Origin: Pseudomonadota bacterium
GTDB lineage: Bacteria > Pseudomonadota > Gammaproteobacteria > Pseudomonadales > Azotimanducaceae
Assembly: GCA_027624035.1 (NCBI GenBank)
Contig: JAQBUI010000008.1
Coordinates: 32,083-96,082 of the forward strand
Direction: 5' to 3'
Length of the DNA: 64,000 bases
Position 1 is the first letter of the stretch; the number at the start of each line of letters is the position of its first letter. The notes below the pieces were generated by a model, which made no database searches, was not told where the DNA came from, and was given only the letters and a program-made list of their open reading frames with translations. The position numbers were made by a program, and so were the translations under genes. Positions 25,569 to 34,066 of the stretch are shown here, piece by piece.

Positions 25569-28067
25569 TCAAATAATGTCAGCACTGGAAATCTTTTCAC
25601 CCTCGTCCAGACCAGGGCGGTACAGGGCCTGTTTCGCCCGCCCCGGCGCGCGCTCATATTTGCGGGCAGAGGTATAAACAGGTTCCTTCAGCGCCTGCGC
25701 ACCAAAAGACCGTGCCCGCTGCAGTTCGCTGACCTCACCATAGGTGGTGCTCCGCTGGCGAGGCGTTCTGCCGACACTCCGGATGATCGACTCCATCTCT
25801 TCGGGGGAGGTCTCCTGACCATGGCTGGCACCCGCCGCACGGGTAATGGTCTCATTCATCAGCGTCCCCCCCATGTCGTTGACCCCGGCCTTCAGGCATG
25901 CACGTACGCCATCAGGGCCCAGTTTGGTCCAGGAAGCCTGGATGTTTCTGAATAGTGGATTAAGGACCAGCCTGGCAATCGCATGGATCAGGATGGCCTC
26001 GCGAAACGTCGGCCCCTTGCGAGCTCGCCCCTTCAGATAGACCGGTGATTCCATGTGAATGAAGGGCAGGATCACGAATTCGGTAAAGCCGCCCGTCTTC
26101 GCCTGCAGCCGCCGCACCCGCAACAGATGCCGAGCCACATGATAGTACTGCTCCATGTGCCCATACATGATGGTCGCAGTCGTGTTGAACCCCTGTCCGT
26201 GGGCGGCCTCCATGACTTCGAGCCACTGGGACGTATTGATCTTGTCAGGGCAGAGTTCCGCCCGGACTTCATCGTCCAGGATTTCCGCTGCAGTTCCGGG
26301 CAGCGTGCCCAGCCCGGCTTCCCTCAACTGGCCGAGGAAATCGTCGAGACTGACCCCGAGGGTGTGCGCCCCCTGCCAGACTTCCAGCGGCGAGAACGCA
26401 TGGATATGCATTTCCGGGACGACCTGCTTGATGGTATGGCAGATGTCGATGTAGGTCTGACCGGTGTATTCCGGATGGATGCCGCCCTGCAGGCAGACCT
26501 CACTGGCGCCGCGCTCCCAGGCCTCTTTGGTGCGGCGCATGATCTCCTCAGGTGACAGGTCATAGGGCCTGCCACGCAAGTTCTCGCTCATCTTGCCCTT
26601 GGAGAACGCACAGAACTGACATTTGAAATAACAGACATTCGTGTAATTGATGTTTCGATTGACGCAGTAGGTCACTTCATCGCCGGCAACCGACTTGCGG
26701 ACACGATCTGCCGCCTGACAGACGTGCGTAAAGTCATCACCGCGGGCCTTGAAGAGCCGCACGATCTCTGCCTCGGTCAGTTCTTCGCCCGCCTCGGCCC
26801 GCTCCAATACCTGCCCAAGGTCTGCAGACACCCCCGAGCGGGGCAATCCGGTGACCCTTTCGAGTTCGCTCTGCCGGGGCGGCGCCACCGCGCCAGCGGC
26901 CCAGTCATCCGTTCGTGCGAAGCCCTGGCCATCAATCATCTGGCGCACAAACGGCGCGACACCACTGTCGGTCCAGCGATCCAGGTCCATGGCGTACCGG
27001 GGGTATATGGCAAGACGCTCAATCAGGAATTTGCCCGCGTTGGCCGTTTCACTGGCCAGATTGGTGAGATGGGGCCACGGGGCTTCCGGATTGACGAAGT
27101 CCGGCGTCACCGGTGATACACCGCCCCAGTCGTTGATGCCCGCATCCACGATCTTCGTCAGCACCCCGGGGCTGAGGTTGGGCGGTGCCTGAATATTCAT
27201 CTCTGGCCCGAATACGATCCGGGCCAGCGCAATCGTCCAGAGCAGTTCGTTCAGATCCGGTTCGCTGGCATTGGCCATCAGCGTCTCGGCCTTGGCTCGA
27301 AAGTTCTGGATGATGATTTCCTGAATGTGGCCCCAGGGCCGATTCGCGTCACGCAGTGCAAGCAACGACTCGATCCGTTCTCGTCGCGTCTCACCTATGC
27401 CAATCAGAATGCCACTGGTAAACGGCACCCCGGCCTCACCGGCGAGGCGAATGGTTTCAAGCCGACGCGCAGGCACCTTGTCCGGAGAACCATGGTGCGG
27501 CATGCCCTTTTCCAGCAGTCGGTCTGACGCCGACTCCAGCATGATGCCCATCGACACGGACACCCGCCTCAACTCGGCAAATTCTGTGTGTGTCATGAGG
27601 CCCGGGTTCAGATGAGGCAACAGACCAGTCTCATTGAACACCAGCTCAGCCATGTCGTGCAGATACGACAGGGTCGAGTCCTGCCCCAGTGCCACCAGCC
27701 CATCCCGGGCAGCCTTGTAGCGCAGTTCCGGTTTGTCACCCAGGGTGAACAATGCCTCCTTGCATCCCGCCTGCTGGCCCTGCCTGGCAATCGCGAGCAC
27801 CTCCTCAGGGGTCAGATACGGCGCCTTCAGCTTCCTTGGCACCTGGGCAAAGGTGCAGTAATGGCAGACATCCCGGCACAGGTGAGTCAGTGGAATGAAT
27901 ACCTTTTTGGAATAGGACACCACATTTTGGTGGCCCTCGTCCCGGAGCCGGGACGCCACCGCAATCAGCGCAGCCAGATCGGCCTGCTCCGACAGGGCAA
28001 GGACTTCGTCGTCCCCCATCAACGCGCCATTGGCAGCGCTGTCCAGTAACCCGCTCAGTTCACTCAT
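25569..28067 (-). CDS. fbiC: FO synthase, fused CofG-CofH (7,8-didemethyl-8-hydroxy-5-deazariboflavin synthase)
   Basis: 832 residues, the length of bifunctional FbiC. The N-terminal CofG half has the radical-SAM cluster motif THLCRDVCHYC (Cys 64, 68, 71), then GYGxTLSYLHDMAELV-type region TLSYLHDMAELVFNETGLLP. The C-terminal CofH half has a second motif INYTNVCYFKCQFCAFSKGK near residue 480, then EVCLQGGIHPEYTG and MYGHMEQYYHVARHL. The enzyme condenses tyrosine with 5-amino-6-ribitylamino-uracil to make the deazaflavin core FO. Separate CofG and CofH occur in archaea; the fusion is usual in actinobacteria and other F420 bacteria. Central gene of the F420 operon, 54 bases after cofC. Confidence 0.97.
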   Translation of the reverse strand: MSELSGLLDSAANGALMGDDEVLALSEQADLAALIAVASRLRDEGHQNVVSYSKKVFIPLTHLCRDVCHYCTFAQVPRKLKAPYLTPEEVLAIARQGQQAGCKEALFTLGDKPELRYKAARDGLVALGQDSTLSYLHDMAELVFNETGLLPHLNPGLMTHTEFAELRRVSVSMGIMLESASDRLLEKGMPHHGSPDKVPARRLETIRLAGEAGVPFTSGILIGIGETRRERIESLLALRDANRPWGHIQEIIIQNFRAKAETLMANASEPDLNELLWTIALARIVFGPEMNIQAPPNLSPGVLTKIVDAGINDWGGVSPVTPDFVNPEAPWPHLTNLASETANAGKFLIERLAIYPRYAMDLDRWTDSGVAPFVRQMIDGQGFARTDDWAAGAVAPPRQSELERVTGLPRSGVSADLGQVLERAEAGEELTEAEIVRLFKARGDDFTHVCQAADRVRKSVAGDEVTYCVNRNINYTNVCYFKCQFCAFSKGKMSENLRGRPYDLSPEEIMRRTKEAWERGASEVCLQGGIHPEYTGQTYIDICHTIKQVVPEMHIHAFSPLEVWQGAHTLGVSLDDFLGQLREAGLGTLPGTAAEILDDEVRAELCPDKINTSQWLEVMEAAHGQGFNTTATIMYGHMEQYYHVARHLLRVRRLQAKTGGFTEFVILPFIHMESPVYLKGRARKGPTFREAILIHAIARLVLNPLFRNIQASWTKLGPDGVRACLKAGVNDMGGTLMNETITRAAGASHGQETSPEEMESIIRSVGRTPRQRSTTYGEVSELQRARSFGAQALKEPVYTSARKYERAPGRAKQALYRPGLDEGEKISSADII

Positions 28068-28121
28068 CTTTCCACTCGATCCAATCGATTCGTTTCAGGG
28101 CTTCCCGGGATTACCGGGACT

Positions 28122-28838
28122 TCATACATTCAACATCTGGTTGCCGGATGTCATGCGGTCGACAATGCCGCTTTCGATCAGGTAACGATAGGTCACCTTC
28201 GTCCCGGCTGTACTCTTAAGGCTTGCATCGACGTTTGTCATCATATCCGCCAGTGCCAGCAGATCATCGGGCGTGTCAACGTCCAGCCCAATACCGGGCA
28301 GCCTGGCCACCGTGGGTACGATGCCACGGTCCTCAGCGAGGCGAACATGACGCCGGAAGCTGTCTTCACCAAACCCGAACGTGATGGCGTCCGGCGGGGA
28401 ACAGGCAACGCAGTTGGAACCGCCAAGGTCACTCGCCGGCACGATGGTCATTTCCGAGTCTGCCGATCGACCAAATCCATCCAGAACCACCTCCAGTTCC
28501 TCTGGTGTCACCAGGGGCACGTCACCGGGAAGAAACACGAGTGCCCGGGCGCCCTCGGCGGCCAGCAACGCAGACGCAGCGGTCACTGCTTCAATCAGGC
28601 CCGGTTTGTCGGGCTCGGGGACGATTCTTGCACCGAATCCGCCAGCGAGATCGGCCACCTCCGGGTCGTCGGTCACAATCATGATTTCATCAATCAGGGT
28701 GCAGGCTTCGACTGCGATCAGGACATCTTCCACCATCGCCCGAAACAGCGCGGTTCGCTCCCCGGCAGCCAACAGGCCGCTCAGCCGCTGTTTGGCGTTA
28801 CCGAGTTGTTTGATCGGGATAACCGCGCAAACTGTCAT
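28122..28838 (-). CDS. cofC: 2-phospholactate (or 3-phosphoglycerate) guanylyltransferase CofC
   Basis: 238 residues. Opens with MTVCAVIPIKQLGNAKQRLS, the nucleotidyltransferase signature of CofC, followed by MIVTDDPEVADLAGGFGARI, LVFLPGDVPLVTPEEL (metal-binding Asp), and GGSNCVACSPPDAITFGFGEDSF. Activates a three-carbon phosphoacid with GTP to give the side-chain donor of F420. Whether it takes 2-phospholactate, phosphoenolpyruvate or 3-phosphoglycerate cannot be told by eye. Start overlaps the cofD stop by four bases. The C-terminal 30 residues (KSTAGTKVTYRYLIESGIVD) extend past the fold and are not recognised. Confidence 0.93.
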   Translation of the reverse strand: MTVCAVIPIKQLGNAKQRLSGLLAAGERTALFRAMVEDVLIAVEACTLIDEIMIVTDDPEVADLAGGFGARIVPEPDKPGLIEAVTAASALLAAEGARALVFLPGDVPLVTPEELEVVLDGFGRSADSEMTIVPASDLGGSNCVACSPPDAITFGFGEDSFRRHVRLAEDRGIVPTVARLPGIGLDVDTPDDLLALADMMTNVDASLKSTAGTKVTYRYLIESGIVDRMTSGNQMLNV

Positions 28839-29803
28839 AGATTGATGCCGAACCCCATTACGGCCTTCGCCAGGGTGATTCTGTCCTGCAACGTTATCAT
28901 GACTGTGTTGGTGACGATAGCTGGCAACCCAAGGGCCTCAACGTCATTCAGCAAGTGGCGGTCCTGATCATCCATCACGAAGCCAGTCAGTGCGCCGCGA
29001 TATCCATCCAGATAGTGCCTCGCGACGGACACAGGCGTGCTGGGCATGCCGAGTTCGGCCATCATCTTGGCGGCCGGCCCTTTGATGGCAAGGCCGCCCA
29101 CGATAGGCGATACCGCCACCATTGGCACACCTCGGGCGATAATGTGGTCCAGAACACCCGGCAGAGAAAAAACCGGATCGACGCTCACAAATGGATTGGA
29201 GGGGCAGATCACGATCAGTGCCAGATCGTCATCTGCGAGCGCTTCAAGGAACCCCGGTGCAGGGGTGGCAGTATCGATGCCGTCAAAATGGAACCCTGTC
29301 ACCTCAGGTTCACAACGATCCCGGACGAAATAGTGCTGGAATGCGAGTTCCTCGCCGGTCGCTGTGTGCACAATGGTACTCACCCTGTCATCGGACATTG
29401 GCAGGATCGGGTGCGATACCCCGAGCGCCAGACTCAACTTCCTCGTCACCTCGGACAGTGTTGCGCCGCGTCCGAGCAGGTCGCTGCGAAGGATGTGAGT
29501 GGCGAGATCCCGGTCACCCAAACGAAACCAGTCCTGCCCGCCAAGTCGGGCCAGAGCATCCAGGAAATTCCAGCTCTCACCCTCCTGCCCCCACCCCACC
29601 TGCTGATTGCTCAACCCTGCAAGGGTATACATGACCGTATCCAGGTCCGGGGAAATCTGAAGGCCGTGATGGACGAAATCATCAGCCGTATTGGCGATTA
29701 CCGTGAACTGCACCGGATCAAGGGCATGGGCGAGCCCCAGGGCCAGCTTGGCGCCCCCGACGCCACCGGACACGGCGAGGATTTTTCCGGGTACGCCCGT
29801 CAT
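28835..29803 (-). CDS. cofD: 2-phospho-L-lactate transferase CofD
   Basis: 322 residues. Starts KILAVSGGVGGAKLALGLAH, the diagnostic CofD/FbiA N-terminus, followed by FTVIANTADDFVHHGLQISP, DLDTVMYTLAGLSNQQVGWG, DWFRLGDRDLATHILRSDLL, PSNPFVSVDPVFSLPGVLDH, and SPIVGGLAIKGPAAKMMAEL. Transfers the phospho-three-carbon moiety from the GDP (or GPP-type) donor to FO to give F420-0 or its dehydro form. Nine bases after cofE and overlapping cofC: a tight operon. Confidence 0.96.
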   Translation of the reverse strand: MTGVPGKILAVSGGVGGAKLALGLAHALDPVQFTVIANTADDFVHHGLQISPDLDTVMYTLAGLSNQQVGWGQEGESWNFLDALARLGGQDWFRLGDRDLATHILRSDLLGRGATLSEVTRKLSLALGVSHPILPMSDDRVSTIVHTATGEELAFQHYFVRDRCEPEVTGFHFDGIDTATPAPGFLEALADDDLALIVICPSNPFVSVDPVFSLPGVLDHIIARGVPMVAVSPIVGGLAIKGPAAKMMAELGMPSTPVSVARHYLDGYRGALTGFVMDDQDRHLLNDVEALGLPAIVTNTVMITLQDRITLAKAVMGFGINL

Positions 29804-29812
29804 GTCGTCACG

Positions 29813-30592
29813 TTAACGAAAGAGATCGAATTCTTTCGATCGAAGCAACGGCCGGACCCCGGATTGTTCCCTGTCCCCAGGCTCTCTGGGAACATAACCA
29901 CGCACCAGCACCACCGGGGTCTTTTGTACCGTCTGGCCCATCACCAGTGAGGCCCCCGCAGCCATTTCGTCGGCTGCCGCGACCTGGGTCACCTTGAGTT
30001 CTCTTCCATAGATGTCTGACTGGCCCACATAGTCCTCAAGGGCCGTGAATCCGGCCACACCAATCGCGAGCCCAAGTGTTCCATTGCGCCAGGCACGGCC
30101 CAGACTATCGTTGATGATGACCCCAACATTAACGCCATGGCGCGCCTGAATCTCCGCCCGGATTCCGGCAGCGCTGGCATCGGGGTCCACCGGTAACAGC
30201 AGGCAGAGGTCATCCGGGTCGCCGCCTGTATTGGTGATGTTGGACTGGTCGACACCCGCGTTGGCCTGCACAAAACCCAGCCGATGTTCAACGATGAGCA
30301 CGCCGGGACGGGTCCGAACCACTTCCGCCGACTCATCCAGAATGACCTGCACCTTGCGCGGGTCCTTGTCTACCTGCGCTGCAAGGGCGATCGCCTCGTC
30401 ACCGGGCACCACTGTCGTCAGGTCCACGTAACGATTCTCGGATTTCGAGACGATCTTCTGGGCAATCACCAGCACATCATCGTCCCTGATGGATTCGCCC
30501 ATGTCGGCAAGCGCCTGATCCATCAGTGTGACGAGGTCATCGCCGGGCGACACCATCGGAATTCCAGCCACAGCCAGAAATCGAAGCTCCAT
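29813..30592 (-). CDS. cofE: coenzyme F420:L-glutamate ligase CofE (single domain)
   Basis: About 259 residues starting at MELRFLAVAGIP, whose ATG lies one base after the upstream TGA. Motifs: VLVIAQKIVSKSENRYVDL, RTRPGVLIVEHRLGFVQANA, GVDQSNI, DPDASAAGIRAEIQARHGVN, and VIINDSLGRAWRNGTLGLAI, which bind GTP, metal and F420. Adds one or more gamma-linked glutamates to F420-0. Unlike actinobacterial FbiB (about 450 residues) there is no C-terminal nitroreductase/FMN domain. Because that domain reduces dehydro-F420-0 made from PEP, its absence hints at a phospholactate or 3-phosphoglycerate route here (inference). Confidence 0.94.
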   Translation of the reverse strand: MELRFLAVAGIPMVSPGDDLVTLMDQALADMGESIRDDDVLVIAQKIVSKSENRYVDLTTVVPGDEAIALAAQVDKDPRKVQVILDESAEVVRTRPGVLIVEHRLGFVQANAGVDQSNITNTGGDPDDLCLLLPVDPDASAAGIRAEIQARHGVNVGVIINDSLGRAWRNGTLGLAIGVAGFTALEDYVGQSDIYGRELKVTQVAAADEMAAGASLVMGQTVQKTPVVLVRGYVPREPGDREQSGVRPLLRSKEFDLFR

Positions 30593-30593
30593 G

Positions 30594-31262
30594 TCAGTCA
30601 GCCTGCTCACCGGTGATGACAATCCCGGCACCGTTGATCTTGTGATGTCGATTGATTGTGATCAGCACCGAAGTCAGGGCCTCCGCCGCCGCCGCATTGG
30701 CGAGCGGGCCGGCATGCCAGCCCTTGAGGCCGAGGGCCTGGACCAGTTCCATCACCGTGTCCCGTGCCGCGCGCTTGTTGCCGGAGATCAGCACATCGCA
30801 CGCAATGGCATGATCTTCACGCAAATGCTGGGCGCCGACATTCTGGAAAGCCGATACAACGTGAACCTCATCTCCCAGGAGCGCCTGCGCCATCTCGGCG
30901 GCTGAGCCCTGTTCCGGCAACTGAACCGTTCCGACCTTCGGTGGCACCAGCGGCACTGTGACATCGATCAGGACCTTTCCAGTCAGCCCGGCCCGCACCG
31001 TCTCAAGGGTGCTGATCTGGTGCTCGAACGGCACGGTCAGTACAACCAGGTCTGCCTGGGTGGCGGCATCGAGGTTTTCATGTCCGCTGACGTTCAGGTC
31101 AGGAAATTCAGCCAGCAGAGCATCTGCCGCGGCCTTGCCCTTCTCAAGGGTTCGCGAACCTATGAGAATCCGGTAGCCGGCACGGGACCACTGTCTTGCC
31201 AGCCCGCCTCCCAGATCACCGGTTCCGCCAAGAATGGCGATCGATTCAATCTTGTCTGTCAT
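30594..31262 (-). CDS. npdG: F420H2:NADP oxidoreductase
   Basis: About 222 residues from ATG 31262 (a GTG four codons upstream is an alternative). N-terminal NADP-binding SIAILGGTGDLGGGLARQWS with GSRTLEKGKAAADALL following. The F420-pocket region includes VPFEHQISTLETVRAGLTGK, DVTVPLVPPKVGTVQLPEQG, VVSAFQNVGAQHL, and CDVLISGNKRAARDTVMELV. The NPDR/Fno family transfers hydride between F420H2 and NADP. It would recharge F420 from NADPH for the LLM and PPOX proteins or feed electrons back. First F420 gene in the operon, directly coupled to cofE. Confidence 0.93.
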   Translation of the reverse strand: MTDKIESIAILGGTGDLGGGLARQWSRAGYRILIGSRTLEKGKAAADALLAEFPDLNVSGHENLDAATQADLVVLTVPFEHQISTLETVRAGLTGKVLIDVTVPLVPPKVGTVQLPEQGSAAEMAQALLGDEVHVVSAFQNVGAQHLREDHAIACDVLISGNKRAARDTVMELVQALGLKGWHAGPLANAAAAEALTSVLITINRHHKINGAGIVITGEQAD

Positions 31263-31357
31263 GTCTGCTGGCACCGCTCAAATGAAAGCGTGTGATTATT
31301 CCCTAATCACCGGGGCCAAACAAGGAAGCACGGTGTTGCCTGTGACTTGCAACCAGG

Positions 31358-31951
31358 TCACACACCCTGTCGGTCCAGTTCGTTATGGATGAGGGTGATG
31401 CACTGTGCAGCATGCAACACGGTCGGGCCGAGCGAGATGCTGCTGGCGCCAAGACGATGCAGGTAGCTGATGGTCTTTTTGGGCATGGGGATGTGATCCG
31501 TCAGAACAAAGCGTGCGTCTTCCGGCAATTCCACAGCCCTGATATCGGTTCCCTTGCGGTCCAGCAGGTACACTGGCGCAGTACTGTCTCTCACCGCCGC
31601 CTCGAAGCTCAACGTGGAGACCGATATGCCGGACATCGGCTCGACCCGGGACGCCTTGGCAAGCCCACGGGCCGCAGTCAACGCTTCAGCGAGTACGCCA
31701 AGCAGGGCCGATTCATGCCATCCGGGCAGACTCCCCAGTGGGCCGCCATCAATGGTCACCATGCGGGAATAGTCGCGACTGCCTTCCATCACGAGCGAGA
31801 CCCGGGTATCGGCTCGATGACCCTTGGACACGAGCAGTGCACTGACCATGATCTGGGCCAGGTATTCGACATGGGGCCCATTGCCGACTGAACGCAGAAA
31901 GCGCCCCGGTTCTACTGGGGCAGATCGGGCTCGAACCACAAATTCGCGCAT
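31358..31951 (-). CDS. TrmY-family SPOUT RNA methyltransferase (COG1901)
   Basis: 197 residues from MREFVVRARSAPVEPGRFL (GAGG upstream); 18 extra codons to 32005 are possible but lack support. Matches the archaeal tRNA pseudouridine-54 N1-methyltransferase family: FLRSVGNGPHVEYLAQIMVS, ADTRVSLVMEGSRDYSRMVT, then the C-terminal knot region RFVLTDHIPMPKKTISYLHR and SISLGPTVLHAAQCITLIHN with the AdoMet-binding SLGP. The family is nearly universal in archaea and sporadic in bacteria such as Vibrio, where the target is unclear. It heads the F420 run, 95 bases before npdG, so co-transcription is possible. Confidence 0.88.
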   Translation of the reverse strand: MREFVVRARSAPVEPGRFLRSVGNGPHVEYLAQIMVSALLVSKGHRADTRVSLVMEGSRDYSRMVTIDGGPLGSLPGWHESALLGVLAEALTAARGLAKASRVEPMSGISVSTLSFEAAVRDSTAPVYLLDRKGTDIRAVELPEDARFVLTDHIPMPKKTISYLHRLGASSISLGPTVLHAAQCITLIHNELDRQGV

Positions 31952-32129
31952 GTTCGCCTCTTCAGGGTTGCCAGCCGAATTGACTGGAAGCGATAAAGGC
32001 ACCATGTTAACGCCAATCTCAATCGGCGTGCGAAGAGGGAGTCGGCGGGACCGCTGCCAGAGCTGATTGGAGGCTGATTGGAGAGCCTATTGCAAAAAAC
32101 CGTGCCTGGCACCGGCATCACCCAGGGCT

Positions 32130-32220
32130 TTCATAGAAGCTCCGGCCGCAGGCTGTGCCGTCCGGAAAACTTCCCAGCACGACTACAGCATGCCTGATAC
32201 CGCACGATCAGGGCTGCCGG
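32130..32220. repeat. single REP-like repeat copy
   Basis: TCATAGAAGCTCCGGCCGCA, then GTGCCGTCCGGAAAACTTCC, AGCACGACTACAGCATGCCT and GCACGATCAGGGC follow the same order as the better preserved copies at 49469 and 63886. It lies between the divergent TrmY-like and MFS genes, so it is not restricted to gene ends. The stem is weakened by substitutions (GCACGA..AGCATGC). Confidence 0.8.
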
Positions 32221-32320
32221 GTATGATAATGCCCCGAAACGGGCTCCGCAACACGACAGCCAGGTGGCTGCAATCTCGCCTGGCGCCAGATTTCGCCTGG
32301 CTATTGAGGCAATCCGACGA

Positions 32321-33520
32321 ATGAACCGACTCTCCCAGATCACCTGGTACAACACAGGCTACGGGCTGTGGATGGCTGCCCTCAGCATCCAGCAGCTCGT
32401 CGTTACCTGGATCATGGTTGGCATCATGGGCGAGTCGCCGGAACGCGTGGGTATGGCCCAGATGCTGATCGGCATCCCGGGCCTCGCCATTCTGCTGTGG
32501 GCTGGCGCCGTGGGTGATCGCACCGACGCACGGCAACTGCTCATCCGGGTGCATTACCTGAGCGCCATTCCACCGCTGTTGCTGGCTCTCGCGATCACAG
32601 TGGAGTGGCTGTCTCTGATGCTGCTCATCGTACTGGCCCTGGTGGCCAGCATCCTCAGCAGTCTGGCAAACCCGAGCCGCCACGCGATACTCAATCGGGT
32701 CGCCGGTCGAAACCTTCAGGTTGCCATCAGTCTTTCCACGGCGATTGGCGCCATCGCTTCCATGGCCGGCTCCAAGCTCGGTGGCGAGATTGAATCCATG
32801 AGCATTGCCGGCGTCCTCATGCTACAGGCTGGGATGTTCGCCATCGGCGGACTGGCCACGGCAAAGCTGCATCCAGGTGAGCCGATTGCTCCCAGTGCCG
32901 AGACTTCTCTCGCTACGGTCAAGGCGGGCCTCTCCCATCTCATTGAACACCGCCTTGCCAGAGACGTGATCTCGCTGAACTTCCTGTCCAGCCTGTTCAA
33001 TGCGGGGGCCTGGATGACGGCCATTCCCTTCATCGTCGTCAGGGTCTATGACGGCAATGCAGTACAGCTCGCCAATCTAACGGTCGTATTTTACTTCGGT
33101 TCACTCATTGCAAACTTTACCCTGCTCCGATTCATGCCACTGCAGCACCCGGGCAAGCTTTATCTCGTGATGCAGCTCTCCCGAATCTTTGCGCTGCTTT
33201 TGATCTGGTTCGAGCCGCCGGTATGGGGCCTTGCCATTGCTGCGGCGTACTGGGGTTTCAATATGGGGGTGACCAGTACCATGTCACGGCTGATGGTGCA
33301 GGAAATCGCCGAGCCGGAATTTCGAACCCGTCTGGTGTCGATCTATACCCTTGGGCAGCTCGGTGCCATGCCGGTCGGGGCCCTGGTCCTGGGCCATGTG
33401 ATCGGGTGGTTTGGTCCGTTGAACGCCCTCTTGCCTGGCGTTGTCGCGTCCGTCGCAATCTTCGCAATCGGCGTCGGTGGCACCCAAATCTGGCGCTATC
33501 GGTCACCTGCCGCGTCATAG
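32321..33520 (+). CDS. MFS transporter (enterobactin exporter EntS-like)
   Basis: 399 residues from ATG 32321 (MNRLSQITWYNTGYGLWMAA), with GAGG upstream. About twelve hydrophobic segments, with the loop 2-3 motif AGAVGDRTDARQLLIRVHYL and the matching IWFEPPVWGLAIAAAYWGFN segment in the second half. The pattern resembles the EntS/MFS_3 subgroup (IVLALVASILSSLANPSRHA, the ANPSR motif). Predicted inner-membrane drug or metabolite exporter; substrate unknown. Monocistronic by context. Confidence 0.88.
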   Translation: MNRLSQITWYNTGYGLWMAALSIQQLVVTWIMVGIMGESPERVGMAQMLIGIPGLAILLWAGAVGDRTDARQLLIRVHYLSAIPPLLLALAITVEWLSLMLLIVLALVASILSSLANPSRHAILNRVAGRNLQVAISLSTAIGAIASMAGSKLGGEIESMSIAGVLMLQAGMFAIGGLATAKLHPGEPIAPSAETSLATVKAGLSHLIEHRLARDVISLNFLSSLFNAGAWMTAIPFIVVRVYDGNAVQLANLTVVFYFGSLIANFTLLRFMPLQHPGKLYLVMQLSRIFALLLIWFEPPVWGLAIAAAYWGFNMGVTSTMSRLMVQEIAEPEFRTRLVSIYTLGQLGAMPVGALVLGHVIGWFGPLNALLPGVVASVAIFAIGVGGTQIWRYRSPAAS

Positions 33521-33974
33521 CCCTCATCCGAACGCCCCAAAATAGCGCACGGGTCCGTCAGACATCACCCGATTTTTGAGTTCTCCACAGATCCTGTGGA
33601 TAACTCTGGTGATAACTACCGGAATTTCCCTCTGAGGCCGCAAAATCAGGGCATTTCAGGAATTGGTTATTTTTTGTACAAACTGTAATTTATTAAGTAA
33701 AATCAATAGGTTATATAATTTTGAAAGTCGCAGCCAGGCGTGCCAGTCTGAAATCAGCGCCAATTCGTCCTGACCCTCGGCATTGTGAATAAGTTAGCTG
33801 CAAAAGAGTCTCCCAGGCCTTTATTTATAGTGGAAACGGCTCTATTGAAGTGGTTTTATCGACATCTGACCCCTCCATGTGCGCCGGATACCCTTGTTAT
33901 CAGGGCATTTATCCTACATCCGAAATGAACCTTTGCGACTTCCGTTCACTGAGCCAGACCGTCAACACGGGGCA
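33521..33974. other. 454-base non-coding region with DnaA-box-like sites, AT-rich core and an IHF consensus
   Basis: No credible gene. TGTGGATAA at 33595-33603 is a perfect DnaA box (TTATCCACA, minus strand), next to TTCTCCACA at 33581-33589 (one mismatch, opposite strand). TGTGAATAA at 33784-33792 fits TTWTNCACA, and TTATCGACA at 33856-33864 has one mismatch. Between them 33664-33727 is strikingly AT-rich for this genome and contains AATCAATAGGTTA (33701-33713), a perfect match to the IHF consensus. This is the layout of a replication origin (unwinding element, DnaA boxes, IHF). None of the usual origin neighbours (dnaA, dnaN, rpmH, mnmG, parAB) is present, so the call is only a candidate. 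Confidence 0.45.
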
Positions 33975-34066
33975 TCTTTCAGGATTGTTCTGGCCCCACA
34001 CTTTGCGGTCCGGGATACCCTCCAGCACAGCTACAGCGTCGCTGACACGGGAGCATCAGGGGCTTT
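33975..34066. repeat. degenerate REP-like copy leading into the 18-bp array
   Basis: CTTTCAGGATTGTTCTGGCC, CACTTTGCGGTCCGGGATAC, CCTCCAGCACAGCTACAGCG and TCGCTGACACGGGAGCATCA align in order with the 90-bp repeat copies elsewhere. Its right edge, CATCAGGGGCTTTG, runs straight into the 18-bp tandem units. Confidence 0.7.
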
